DNA from: Candidatus Daviesbacteria bacterium
GTDB lineage: Bacteria; Patescibacteriota; Microgenomatia; Daviesbacterales; UBA10151
DNA length: 36,936 nt
Assembly: GCA_030699125.1 (NCBI GenBank)
Contig: JAUYKM010000011.1
Location: 1 to 36,936 of the forward strand
Reading direction: 5' to 3'
Part shown: positions 13,855 to 21,508 of the stretch, in pieces
How the letters are laid out: each line of letters starts with the position of its first letter
How positions within the stretch are numbered: the stretch's first letter is position 1
Made by a program: the position numbers and the translations under genes
The notes under the pieces: generated by a model
What the model was told of the DNA's origin: nothing
The model's database searches: none
Seen by the model: the letters and a program-made list of their open reading frames with translations, nothing else

Positions 13855-15309
13855 ATGAAACTTAATACTTTAATCCTTCTGATCGCCACACTCATACTGT
13901 TTCTGATAGGATCCCATACACCTGGGGCAGTTTTTGGTGCAACTGGGGGGTTATCCGAAGCACAAGTTACCAAGCAGTATGGTGTTACATTCCCTGTTAC
14001 AGAGCTGAATAACTGTGGAAGCATAGCAGAATGTGGAGCTTATTGTCGGAAAGACGGCAACCTGCCTTCTTGTATGAAGTTTGTTAATACACATCAGCTC
14101 ACCAAAGCGGATGTCTTATCATTTAATATTTCAGAGCTTGGTAACTGTCAGATAGGATCTGATTGCCGCAATTTTTGTAACCGGGATGAAAACATTGCCC
14201 AATGTATTGATTTTGCTGATAAATACGACCTGCTCTCACCCAGTAATATTGAAATATCGCGGGCATTCACTAAAGCAATCGGCTCCGGCGGGACTCCGGG
14301 AGGTTGCAGAACACTTGAAGAATGTAACAGTTACTGTGATAGTAGTAGCCATACCAATGAGTGTCTTGACTATGTTGGTAAGAAAAAGTTAGTGGTGGAA
14401 GAGCAGTTGAGTGCTGCACGCAAGGTGGCTGAGGGCTTTAGACAGGGAATAGAAACCCCTGGAAAGTGCCGGGGTATCACAGAATGCGATGATTATTGTA
14501 TTGATGAGGCTCATTTTAATGAATGTGCAGTTTATGCCCAGAAAGTTGGTTTTTACCCGAGTGAGATAGAGGCAGGCAAGGCTGGCAAGTTTATAGCCAT
14601 GGCTACGCAAGGGGTCACACCAGGGGGTTGTAAATCAAAGGAGGCTTGTGATGCGTACTGTGCAATTGCTACCCACGGCGTAGAATGCACTGATTTTGCT
14701 GTTTCTGCAGGACTTTTATCTAAGGATGAAGCCGAAGCTAGTAAAAAGTATGGTGGAGCAGGTCCGGGGGGTTGTAAGTCAAAAGATGAGTGCAGCACCT
14801 TTTGTGACCAGCCAGCAAACCAAGATACTTGTCTCCAATATGCCAAGGAACATAATATCCCAATAGATTTCAAAGGGCCGGGGGGGTGTAGCGACCAAGC
14901 TTCATGTACGGCTTATTGCCAACAGCACACGGATAATCCAGAATGTCAGAAAATGGGTGGGCAGTATGGTGGAACTAAAGGTCCAGGTGGTTGTAGTGAT
15001 GAAGCATCTTGTAAAGAATATTGCATGAAAAATTCTTCAGATGCAGAGTGTCAAAAAATGGCAGGACAATATGGTGGAATGAAAGGACCGGGCGGGTGTA
15101 ATTCCATGGAATCTTGTACTTCATATTGTAAATCTAATCCTAAAGATGCTGAGTGTGCACAGTATGCCGGGAGTGCTGGACAATATGGCGGATTTAGCGG
15201 TCCTGGAGGATGTAGCGATGAGGCTTCTTGTACCTCTTACTGTGAGTCAAACCCTAAAGATTCAGCTTGCGCCCCGTATGTTGGTCAATATGGCGGAGGA
15301 AAGCAGTAA
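13855..15309 (+). CDS. Secreted protein with ten tandem four-cysteine repeats
   Basis: I use the ATG at 13855; a TTG nine bases earlier is in frame. The 484-residue protein has a signal peptide (MKLNTLILLIATLILFLIG, cleavage near VFGA). Ten repeats of a four-Cys module follow, spaced C-x5-C-x3-C-x8-C. The first two lack the PGGC opening. From repeat 3 on each starts PG-GC or PGKC, and the last four are shorter, separated by QYGG-containing linkers. About 40 Cys would form roughly 20 disulfides, so the protein acts outside the cytoplasm. I do not recognise a named domain. It follows a small pilin-like protein in the same operon and may form an extended surface fibre or adhesin (inference). Confidence 0.85.
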   Translation: MKLNTLILLIATLILFLIGSHTPGAVFGATGGLSEAQVTKQYGVTFPVTELNNCGSIAECGAYCRKDGNLPSCMKFVNTHQLTKADVLSFNISELGNCQIGSDCRNFCNRDENIAQCIDFADKYDLLSPSNIEISRAFTKAIGSGGTPGGCRTLEECNSYCDSSSHTNECLDYVGKKKLVVEEQLSAARKVAEGFRQGIETPGKCRGITECDDYCIDEAHFNECAVYAQKVGFYPSEIEAGKAGKFIAMATQGVTPGGCKSKEACDAYCAIATHGVECTDFAVSAGLLSKDEAEASKKYGGAGPGGCKSKDECSTFCDQPANQDTCLQYAKEHNIPIDFKGPGGCSDQASCTAYCQQHTDNPECQKMGGQYGGTKGPGGCSDEASCKEYCMKNSSDAECQKMAGQYGGMKGPGGCNSMESCTSYCKSNPKDAECAQYAGSAGQYGGFSGPGGCSDEASCTSYCESNPKDSACAPYVGQYGGGKQ

Positions 15310-15339
15310 AATTTTATTCTGGTAATCTTCTTCCAAAAG

Positions 15340-15412
15340 TCCTAAAATTTGCTTGCAGTCTAGCCTCAAAAATGGCAGAAAACCCTAGGTGTCAACGTAA
15401 TCCACCCCCCAG
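15340..15412 (+). repeat. Intergenic repeat family, copy C (degenerate hairpin)
   Basis: It contains TAAAATTTGCT (15343-15353), TCTAGCCTCAAAAATGGCAG and AGGTGTCAACG, then a decayed CCACCCC hairpin whose right arm no longer pairs fully. Same order of blocks as copies A and B. It sits just downstream of the Cys-rich gene. Confidence 0.65.
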
Positions 15413-15450
15413 GTGAGAGGACGATCTTTCCTGGCCTGTTTTAAAAGAGG

Positions 15451-15475
15451 TGATACAATACGATTAGGTTAATCG
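15451..15475 (+). promoter_or_regulatory. Promoter and palindrome before the 15476 gene
   Basis: TGA precedes TACAAT (15454-15459), an extended -10. CGATTA (15461-15466), GGT, TAATCG (15470-15475) is a perfect palindrome lying between the likely transcription start and the ATG. It may be an operator or a small 5' hairpin. Confidence 0.5.
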
Positions 15476-16114
15476 ATGAAAAATCTAATATTATTTTTCG
15501 CTGCAGTTGTTGTAGGAATTTTTACCATGTTTGGTGCGCAATCTCTTAAAGTTAAAAGTAATTCAAATCTTGACGCTCAGTTTACTAAAACTAGTTTATT
15601 TTCTTCTGATAAAGCACCGCGTGACTCTTTAGTTGGCAATATTGTAACTTTATCTGGTGAGGTTGCTTGGCAATCTAGAGAAGCGACAGAACCAGCAAAA
15701 ATTAACTCTGTTAGACTTATCCAACAGGGAGAAGAACTAAAAACAGCAACAGGTAGTGCTACAATCAATTTTGAGAATGCTGCAAAACTAGTTATCTCCC
15801 AAAATTCTGAGATTAGCTTTGCACAAACCCTGCCTGCTAACTTTGTTTTTGTCCAAAATATGGGAACAGTTGAATATAACAGATTAGGAAAAATTCCTTT
15901 ATCTATAAGAGTAATGCACCTGTTAATAGATCAGGATTTAGGAGATATTATGGTTTCGATAGATGAAGATAAACAGAGGGTGATAGTTGATGTTAAAAAC
16001 GGAAAAATAACTGCTGTCTTTAATGACCTTGAATTTAACAGCAAGCTATTTAATGTTAGTGAAGGGAAGAGACTAATTTTTAACGATGATACCAGAGAAG
16101 CTGAAGTTAAATAA
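15476..16114 (+). CDS. Secreted FecR-like domain protein
   Basis: The 212-residue protein has an N-terminal hydrophobic signal or anchor (MKNLILFFAAVVVGIFTMFG). A FecR-like beta domain then opens VGNIVTLSGEVAWQSREA (about 53-70) and continues LIQQGEELKTATGSATINFENAAKLVISQNSEISFA (about 81-116). It has no C-terminal anchor, unlike the two FecR-like proteins at 3665 and 4879. No sigma factor or TonB receptor is nearby, so a classical FecR signalling role is unlikely. It ends one base from the stop of the convergent GH18 gene. Confidence 0.78.
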   Translation: MKNLILFFAAVVVGIFTMFGAQSLKVKSNSNLDAQFTKTSLFSSDKAPRDSLVGNIVTLSGEVAWQSREATEPAKINSVRLIQQGEELKTATGSATINFENAAKLVISQNSEISFAQTLPANFVFVQNMGTVEYNRLGKIPLSIRVMHLLIDQDLGDIMVSIDEDKQRVIVDVKNGKITAVFNDLEFNSKLFNVSEGKRLIFNDDTREAEVK

Positions 16115-16115
16115 A

Positions 16116-17279
16116 TTATCGATATTCTTTAAGTGGCTCCAGAATAGTTGTACCTTCATAACCTAAAGCCCAGAGAGACACCCCACCTATTTTTTGTTGG
16201 TTAGCAAAATCAATTTTAGCTTGAGTAGCCTTATCATCTGGATAAAAAATCTGATGAAATGTGCCAGTTGACCCATCTTTATAGATAAGGTAGCTTTCTT
16301 TAGCCTCAGCATCAATTTGAGCAGAACAAGTAGCACAAGATGTTAAAAGCTGGCTTATCCTTTGAGTACTAGCTGTTTGACCAGAGCTGGGGATGGTAGC
16401 AGAACGAGTGGCATCCCTGATTGTTTCCCATTCGTAACCATAAAGTGGAATCCCTAAAATAATCTTTTTTGCCGGGACTATTTTTAAGGCAATTTCTAGA
16501 GCAGCTTGCGTATCATACTCAGAAGAAATTCCTGCGCCAAAAAGAGGAGCAACTGGTCCCGCTATCTGTGAACCTAAATAATGGTAATCATAGGCCATTA
16601 AAACTACATAATCAGCATAGTTTGCCACTTCTTTTAAATCAATTAATTTTTTCTTAACTAAAGAGTCCGATGATATATCAATCGTGAGTGTACCTAAGTT
16701 ATTATCATCAATCCCTTTTTTAACTTCCTTAACAAATTGCGTGAAGTGTGTCCTTGCTTCATCTGAGGCAATTTTTGTACTTTCTATATCAAGATTTAAA
16801 TCAGTAAATTTATACTGACTCATTATTGGCTTAATATCAGAAATTAAATTTCTAGCATGGGGAATAGGGTTCTCCATTAAGGCACTAATGGATGCTTCGT
16901 TGGCATTAAATACCAGTAATGATAGTTTTTGACGCTTTTGTGCAGCAGTAGTTAGAAAAGGGTCAGCTTTGCCAGATTTTAGCGCATACCAGCCAGGTTC
17001 ATTTTCTTGTGGATTTTGCATCTTCAGAATTGTGCCATCGGTATCAAGAGTTAATCCAAAATATGTAAGTGTAGTTATGTAGGATGAATAATCATCTTTG
17101 GCTTTAGAAAGCAACCAGTAAGGTAAAAAGCCAATTACTTGCTTACCTACTATTTGATGTTCTATAAAGGAAACTAAGTTTTCATCTTTTGAGGCTTGAG
17201 CAGGATAAAAAATAAAGACATACTCAAGAATAATCCCTACAAGAAGTCCGCTTATGAGAATCAATATCTTTTTAATCAC
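16116..17279 (-). CDS. Membrane-anchored glycoside hydrolase family 18 protein
   Basis: I use the GTG at 17279, giving 387 residues (MIKKILILISG). The five extra upstream codons contain the TATAAT -10 box, 6 nt before this GTG. An N-terminal helix anchors the protein outside the membrane. The domain begins KQVIGFLPYWLLSKA and shows the GH18 catalytic signature as TDLNLDIES, with D160, D164 and the proton-donor E166. VVLMAYDYHY and a late GGVSLWALGYEG stretch complete the barrel. Members cut beta-1,4-GlcNAc polymers or act on cell-wall or spore glycans (YaaH/SleL type). A role in remodelling its own or a host's cell wall is inference. Confidence 0.88.
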   Translation of the reverse strand: MIKKILILISGLLVGIILEYVFIFYPAQASKDENLVSFIEHQIVGKQVIGFLPYWLLSKAKDDYSSYITTLTYFGLTLDTDGTILKMQNPQENEPGWYALKSGKADPFLTTAAQKRQKLSLLVFNANEASISALMENPIPHARNLISDIKPIMSQYKFTDLNLDIESTKIASDEARTHFTQFVKEVKKGIDDNNLGTLTIDISSDSLVKKKLIDLKEVANYADYVVLMAYDYHYLGSQIAGPVAPLFGAGISSEYDTQAALEIALKIVPAKKIILGIPLYGYEWETIRDATRSATIPSSGQTASTQRISQLLTSCATCSAQIDAEAKESYLIYKDGSTGTFHQIFYPDDKATQAKIDFANQQKIGGVSLWALGYEGTTILEPLKEYR

Positions 17280-17285
17280 ACCATG

Positions 17286-17291
17286 ATTATA
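17286..17291 (-). promoter_or_regulatory. -10 box of the GH18 gene, leaderless geometry
   Basis: Minus-strand TATAAT (17291-17286) lies 6 nt before the GTG at 17279, with TG just before it. No clear -35 was found. Confidence 0.5.
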
Positions 17292-17356
17292 CAACTTGAT
17301 AATTTAGGATAGCTAACAAATTTCAGGTGGTTCGAGATATAATAACTAAAGTCATC

Positions 17357-17479
17357 GTGAAAGGAGGACAGTTAGTGCAAGTAAGGGGTAGATTACCTCT
17401 TTTTGCCCTAAATATGGGATATGAACCTACGAGTAGGGATAGTTGGTTTACCCAACGTTGGGAAGAGTACACTTTTTAA
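17357..17479 (+). other. Possible upstream ORF with strong SD overlapping the start of ychF
   Basis: TATAAT at 17338-17343 is followed by AAAGGAGG (17360-17367) and, 7 nt later, GTG at 17375. That opens a 34-codon frame ending at TAA 17477-17479. It overlaps the first 59 nt of ychF in another frame. A GTG at 17357 is also in frame. The peptide is not recognised. It may be a leader peptide that couples translation into ychF. Confidence 0.35.
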
Positions 17480-18359
17480 TGCTCTTTTAAAAAAAAGAGT
17501 AGCTTTGAGCGCCAATTATCCTTTTGCCACAGTGGAGCCAAATATTGGGGTAGTTGCTGTACCTGATGCTCGTCTGGAAAAACTGGCGGAATTGGTGAAA
17601 TCCGAGGAAAAGATGGATTCACTCCCTCCGATTGTGCCTGCTGTTTGCGAATTTGTGGATATAGCGGGACTCGTTAAAGGAGCAAGCCAGGGTGAGGGAT
17701 TAGGCAACCAGTTTTTAGCTCACATCAGAGAAGCAGATGCCATAATTCATGTTCTGAGAGATTTTGAAGATTCGGATATTATCAGAGCTGGAGGTTCCAA
17801 AAATGCTGAGGAAGATAAAAAACTGGTAGAAACAGAGCTGGAATTGGCTGATTTGGACAAGGTAGATAAATTATCTAAAAAACCTGTCCTTTATGTTTAC
17901 AATGTTTCAGAAAGTGAATACGCAGACAAGCTGCGAGATCCTTCGCTAATCACTCAGGATGACAAATTAGTCATTTGCGCAAAACTGGAGGAGGAGTTGG
18001 CAGATCTAAATGAAACAGAAAGAATTCAGTATCTGAAAGAGCTGGGGATTGAGGAGACTGGGTTAGAAAGACTAATTAAAAAAGCCTATTCTTTATTGGG
18101 TTTAATTTCGTTTTTAACAGCCGGGAAAAAAGAAGTAAGAGCTTGGACCGTGAAATCCGGCACTAAAGCCCCACAAGCTGCCGCAGTAATCCATACTGAT
18201 TTTGAAAAAAAATTTATCAGGGCAGAAGTGGTGGAATATGAGAAACTAATAGAAGCCGGTTCTCATGTTTCAGCAAAATCTAAAGGTTGGGTCAGAACTG
18301 AAGGAAAAGATTATATAATGCAGGATGGAGATGTGGTGGAATTTTTGATAGGAAGTTAA
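17421..18359 (+). CDS. ychF: YchF/OLA1 family ribosome-associated GTPase-like ATPase
   Basis: The 312-residue protein carries G1 GLPNVGKST (about 9-17), a YPFATVEPN switch, G3 DIAGLVKGASQGEGLGNQFL (about 77-96), the YchF-type NxxE motif in YNVSE and a C-terminal TGS domain (about 226-311). YchF binds 70S ribosomes and hydrolyses ATP in preference to GTP. The usual length is about 364 residues, so roughly 50 are missing. The loss falls mainly in the helical coiled-coil region after G4. An in-frame TAA just upstream makes the ATG at 17421 the earliest possible start. No SD precedes it, and a small ORF with a strong SD overlaps it. Confidence 0.95.
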   Translation: MNLRVGIVGLPNVGKSTLFNALLKKRVALSANYPFATVEPNIGVVAVPDARLEKLAELVKSEEKMDSLPPIVPAVCEFVDIAGLVKGASQGEGLGNQFLAHIREADAIIHVLRDFEDSDIIRAGGSKNAEEDKKLVETELELADLDKVDKLSKKPVLYVYNVSESEYADKLRDPSLITQDDKLVICAKLEEELADLNETERIQYLKELGIEETGLERLIKKAYSLLGLISFLTAGKKEVRAWTVKSGTKAPQAAAVIHTDFEKKFIRAEVVEYEKLIEAGSHVSAKSKGWVRTEGKDYIMQDGDVVEFLIGS

Positions 18360-18379
18360 TTTTTCACTCTTGCAGACTT

Positions 18380-19630
18380 TCAAACAGATTCGTTTGTCTT
18401 CCTATTAGAGCTAGATATCCAATATAAGCAATCATTTTCAATTCCTTCCTTCATACACTGATCGATGATAGAGTTTACCAGGTCGTAAAGATTTTTATAA
18501 TTCATATCATCCCGGACAACTCCTCCTTTGGCTTTTTGTCTTTTTACATAAATATTATACAGTGCATCTAATCCAGACTGAAGCACGGCTTGTGTAATAC
18601 CAAAGTGAAATTGCATCAGTTTTTGTATACTTATGTGTTCTGTACTAGCAAATCTTGTCAATTCTTGAAGGATTGGGATAAGTTCTCGTAAATGTTGAAT
18701 GTTTATTTTTTTTAAATTTTCAGTTTTGTTTGCAGTTTCAGATTTTTCTCCAATAACAAATTTAAGCCATGGGTGACTCTCCCCAAATGTATTTAAGGCG
18801 AGAGCAGAGGTTTTATCTGGGGATTCGGATGCTCCATTGTTTTTTTTTGCGAATACCCATACTGCTAAAGCCAATGCGCCTTGTGCATTTAATACAACAG
18901 AAGATATTCCATCAACAGATATATTTATACCAAAAGGTGAATGATTGGCTATATCAAATATGTACCTTCTAAAGTTGGAGTCAGGTTGATTAACTAATAC
19001 ACGACGTATACTACTCGCTACTTCAGCTAAAGTTAAAGAATCACCGGGGGTGATTAATTCACGGACGTTTGATAGAGCGCCATGTAATAATGCATCTTTA
19101 GATCGTAATATCCGGATTTCTTCGTCTAAGTTATCCGAACTTTTTGGATCAAATAGATCAATATCTCCCTCAACTGTGGGAATAAGTCTATCCAAAAGCG
19201 GATGATTTATCTGCCCAAATCTTCCAACTGTTTTGGCGATAACGTCTACATATTGAACAGTTTGTATATCAGGGTAAGCTTGAAGAATGTTCTGTCTTGT
19301 AAGTGCCAGGGCATATACAAGCAAAGCTGCTTCTTGATCATAATGGAGAGTCTGTCTTCCGTTATCGCCCTTCGAAAACTCACTTACAAGATGGCTTGTT
19401 AATCCCCGAAATGCCTGGGGAGGTATTGCTACTATCCCTGTGATATTGTTTACGATTGCTCTCAATTCCTCTACGGAAACTGGATGCCTAACTTCTTTGA
19501 CAATAACAGGAACAGAATTTACTAAAGGTTGCCTAAGCCCTCCGTAAGAAACAGCTTTTGCCATTCCAGTAAGATCATTGATTATTGCTTCTGCTGATAA
19601 AGTCGCATATAAAGCCTCATGATTTGACAT
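18380..19630 (-). CDS. Orphan 416-residue soluble protein, unknown function
   Basis: No family is recognised. The sequence is mostly alpha-helical, without signal peptide or membrane helix, so it should be cytoplasmic. A helical C-terminal part (about 300-390) contains repeated leucine patterns. There are no obvious P-loop, zinc or catalytic motifs. A good promoter (TTGAAA, 17 nt, TATAAT) lies 10 nt upstream of the ATG, supporting real expression. The neighbouring gene at 19726, on the same strand with its own promoter, is also an orphan; the two may be functionally linked. It converges on ychF with 20 bases between the stops. Confidence 0.7.
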   Translation of the reverse strand: MSNHEALYATLSAEAIINDLTGMAKAVSYGGLRQPLVNSVPVIVKEVRHPVSVEELRAIVNNITGIVAIPPQAFRGLTSHLVSEFSKGDNGRQTLHYDQEAALLVYALALTRQNILQAYPDIQTVQYVDVIAKTVGRFGQINHPLLDRLIPTVEGDIDLFDPKSSDNLDEEIRILRSKDALLHGALSNVRELITPGDSLTLAEVASSIRRVLVNQPDSNFRRYIFDIANHSPFGINISVDGISSVVLNAQGALALAVWVFAKKNNGASESPDKTSALALNTFGESHPWLKFVIGEKSETANKTENLKKINIQHLRELIPILQELTRFASTEHISIQKLMQFHFGITQAVLQSGLDALYNIYVKRQKAKGGVVRDDMNYKNLYDLVNSIIDQCMKEGIENDCLYWISSSNRKTNESV

Positions 19631-19640
19631 ATAGGGTGCA

Positions 19641-19669
19641 ATTATAGATAACCTTCTTTAGGATTTCAA
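19641..19669 (-). promoter_or_regulatory. Promoter of the 19630 orphan gene
   Basis: Minus strand: TTGAAA (19669-19664), a 17-nt spacer, TATAAT (19646-19641), then 10 nt to the ATG. Confidence 0.65.
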
Positions 19670-19725
19670 TCTGGCGTGGTATAAGTTGAGTTTTTAGTGG
19701 GAACTTAGGTTCTCATGAACTTTTC

Positions 19726-20130
19726 TTAATAAGAGATTAAAAATTTTCTAAGGCGAGACTTTCCCTCATATACACTAGCCTGTTGGCTTAATGCCTTTTT
19801 TTCTCCAACAATAGAATTTCTGGTAGATTTTTGTGCGTTTAATAGAACATCTAATTCCTGTCTTGCCTCATCTAAACCAGAGATTTCTGTAAGAGTTGAA
19901 TAATATGCATGAGGATCTTCGGATGCCTCAAAAGCAGCAGCTAATTTTTGACAATCACCACAGGCTTCATGAAATAAGCATTGGACTAAGGCATCTTTGA
20001 GGGTGAATGGTTTAGCTAACTGATCTACTATCCCTATCTGTTCTCCCAGAGTCTCGAGCACGACTTTCATATTATCAGGTCCATAGGCTCTTATAAGCAT
20101 TTCACTTAAGGCTATCTTTTCGGCACTCAT
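19726..20130 (-). CDS. Orphan 134-residue helical protein with a CGDC motif
   Basis: Short soluble protein, predicted helical. It opens SAEKIALSEMLIRAYGPDNM and contains QCLFHEACGDCQKLAAAFEAS (about 49-69), with Cys at about 50, 58 and 61 and a His nearby. That Cys/His cluster could bind a metal ion (inference). A coiled or helical C-terminus ends RKFLISY. No family is recognised. Upstream on the minus strand are TTGATA, a 17-nt spacer and TATAAT, with 15 nt to the ATG and no SD, so the leader is very short. It lies next to the orphan 416-residue gene and is divergent from the rpsF operon. Confidence 0.65.
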   Translation of the reverse strand: MSAEKIALSEMLIRAYGPDNMKVVLETLGEQIGIVDQLAKPFTLKDALVQCLFHEACGDCQKLAAAFEASEDPHAYYSTLTEISGLDEARQELDVLLNAQKSTRNSIVGEKKALSQQASVYEGKSRLRKFLISY

Positions 20131-20209
20131 ATTATTTAGTATAACATTATATCACATACAACCTATAGTATCAATAGACTAGTTAAGTTACAAACTTTAG
20201 CATAAATTA

Positions 20210-20237
20210 TTGAATATTGCAAAAAAGATGGTACAAT
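20210..20237 (+). promoter_or_regulatory. Promoter of rpsF, leaderless geometry
   Basis: TTGAAT (20210-20215), a 16-nt spacer ending TGG, TACAAT (20232-20237), then 7 nt to the ATG at 20245. Confidence 0.6.
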
Positions 20238-20244
20238 ACCACAA

Positions 20245-20529
20245 ATGAATTCATATTATTTAACCTTGGTACTAAAACCAGGAATGGAAGAAAAGGAGAG
20301 AAAAACTCTTTTAGACTCCATGGTTAAAAAATTAGTGGGTGAAGAAGGAAAAGTAGCTAAGGAGGATTTATGGGGGGAAAGAGATTTAGCATATCCAATA
20401 AATAAACAAAATAAAGGTTTCTATGCCCATTTTGAATTGGCGGCTGATCCTAAAAATGCCAAAGGTCTTGACAAAATATTAAAGTTGGAAGAAGATGTAC
20501 TTCGGTATTTGTTAATAAGGGCGAAGTGA
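20245..20529 (+). CDS. rpsF: 30S ribosomal protein S6
   Basis: The 94-residue protein has the S6 pattern: an opening strand YYLTLVLKPGM, then EDLWGERDLAYPINKQNKGFYAHFELAADP (about 41-70) and the closing LDKILKLEEDVLRYLLIRAK. S6 binds the central domain of 16S rRNA together with S18. The usual bacterial order rpsF-ssb-rpsR is kept. The gene ends with UGA, which shows UGA is a stop in this genome. A -10 box lies 7 nt before the ATG and there is no SD. The length is normal, without the acidic tail seen in some bacteria. Confidence 0.96.
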   Translation: MNSYYLTLVLKPGMEEKERKTLLDSMVKKLVGEEGKVAKEDLWGERDLAYPINKQNKGFYAHFELAADPKNAKGLDKILKLEEDVLRYLLIRAK

Positions 20530-20560
20530 TAGGTGAAAAGCAGCACTAATCACTATATTT

Positions 20561-21145
20561 ATGGCTTCGAGATCTTGGAATAGAGTAGAATTAATAGGTA
20601 ATTTAACCAGAGACCCAGAACTTCGATATACCCCCAATGGCGCTGCTGTTTGTACTTTTGGTATAGCTACCAACCGCACTTATGTTTCTGAGGGTGAAAG
20701 AAAAGAAGAAGTTGATTTTCACCGCTTGGTGGCTTGGAATAAATTGGCTGAGCTTTGTAATCAGTTACTGAAAAAAGGTAACAGAGTATTTATTTCCGGT
20801 AGACTTCAAACCAGACAATGGGAAGGTCAAGATGGTCAGAGTAGGCAAGTAACAGAGATTGTGATTGAGGATATGATTTTACTTACTCCTAAAACAGTTA
20901 CTGAGGAGGCCGTTCCTCTCCCGGAAGAATTCCCAGTTAGCAAACCATCCGCAGTGAAAGAAGAGATAGCTGAACAAAAAATTGAGGAGCCAAAAGTAGA
21001 AGAAGAGAGCAGTAAAAAGGCTCAGGAAGAGGAAAAGAAAGAGCCAGAGAAGCCAAAATCAACTAAGGCCGAGTCAGACTTGGCTAAGGCCGAGTCAGCT
21101 GATAAAACGCTACCTCAAGAAGATGTTGATGATTTGCCGTTTTAG
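20561..21145 (+). CDS. ssb: Single-stranded DNA-binding protein
   Basis: The 194-residue protein has an N-terminal OB fold (about 1-112: WNRVELIGNLTRDPELRYTPNG, then VDFHRLVAWNKLAELC and GRLQTRQWEGQDG). A long Glu/Lys-rich disordered linker (about 113-185) precedes the acidic tip DVDDLPF, which recruits replication and repair partners. It coats single-stranded DNA as a tetramer. The linker contains a 15-bp direct repeat (21063-21077 and 21084-21098, 21-bp period) that adds a repeated KAES block. No SD is seen before the ATG, and the 31-nt gap from rpsF suggests transcription from the rpsF promoter. Confidence 0.96.
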   Translation: MASRSWNRVELIGNLTRDPELRYTPNGAAVCTFGIATNRTYVSEGERKEEVDFHRLVAWNKLAELCNQLLKKGNRVFISGRLQTRQWEGQDGQSRQVTEIVIEDMILLTPKTVTEEAVPLPEEFPVSKPSAVKEEIAEQKIEEPKVEEESSKKAQEEEKKEPEKPKSTKAESDLAKAESADKTLPQEDVDDLPF

Positions 21146-21162
21146 GTCCCATCCTGTATAAT
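21134..21162 (+). promoter_or_regulatory. Separate promoter of rpsR inside the end of ssb
   Basis: TTGCCG (21134-21139, inside ssb codons), a 17-nt spacer, TATAAT (21157-21162), then 8 nt to the ATG at 21171. rpsR can thus be made independently of rpsF-ssb. Confidence 0.6.
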
Positions 21163-21170
21163 TGCCCCCT

Positions 21171-21476
21171 ATGGCAACAAAAAAAACTATTACCAAAAAG
21201 GTTATTTCCCAGCCGAAAGAGTCTGATGAAGACCTAAAAGAAGAACCACAAAAAGAGGTAGTTCAAAAAAAATCCACTCAAAGGTGTATTTTCTGTAGGG
21301 ATAACAGTAAACCTAAGTTTACCGATGTAGCAACTTTAAAAAAATTTATCTCTGATCGCTCAAGGATTATACCAAGAGCAAAAAGCGGCATCTGCAGTAA
21401 GCACCAAAGGGTGTTAACCAAGCAAATCAAATATGCCCGTCACCTCTCTCTTCTTCCTTTTAGTCCCCAAGTATAG
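21171..21476 (+). CDS. rpsR: 30S ribosomal protein S18, with N-terminal extension
   Basis: I use the ATG at 21171 (MATKKTITKK) rather than the TTG at 21162, which lies in the -10 box. The 101-residue protein has a basic and acidic N-terminal extension of about 37 residues, then the S18 core. The core reads RCIFCRDNSKPKFTDVATL (about 38-56), IIPRAKSGICSKHQRVL and IKYARHLSLLPF. CxxC plus a later C-x2-H form a zinc-binding set (C+ form of S18). S18 pairs with S6 on the 30S platform. It retains the rpsF-ssb-rpsR order but has its own promoter. Confidence 0.95.
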   Translation: MATKKTITKKVISQPKESDEDLKEEPQKEVVQKKSTQRCIFCRDNSKPKFTDVATLKKFISDRSRIIPRAKSGICSKHQRVLTKQIKYARHLSLLPFSPQV

Positions 21477-21493
21477 CTAGATTATTCAACGGG

Positions 21494-21502
21494 TGGTAAA
21501 CT
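21494..21502 (+). promoter_or_regulatory. Extended -10 promoter of the MutL-C-like operon
   Basis: TGG precedes TAAACT (21497-21502), and the ATG at 21509 follows 6 nt later. Confidence 0.5.
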
Positions 21503-21508
21503 TAAGAT

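Noticed and set aside
13659-14024. Minus-strand open frame of 121 codons
   Set aside because: Antisense to the small pilin-like gene and the Cys-rich gene, no domain, no promoter or SD.
14553-14873. Minus-strand open frame of 106 codons opposite the Cys repeats
   Set aside because: The long antisense frame results from the periodic codons of the repeats; no independent evidence.
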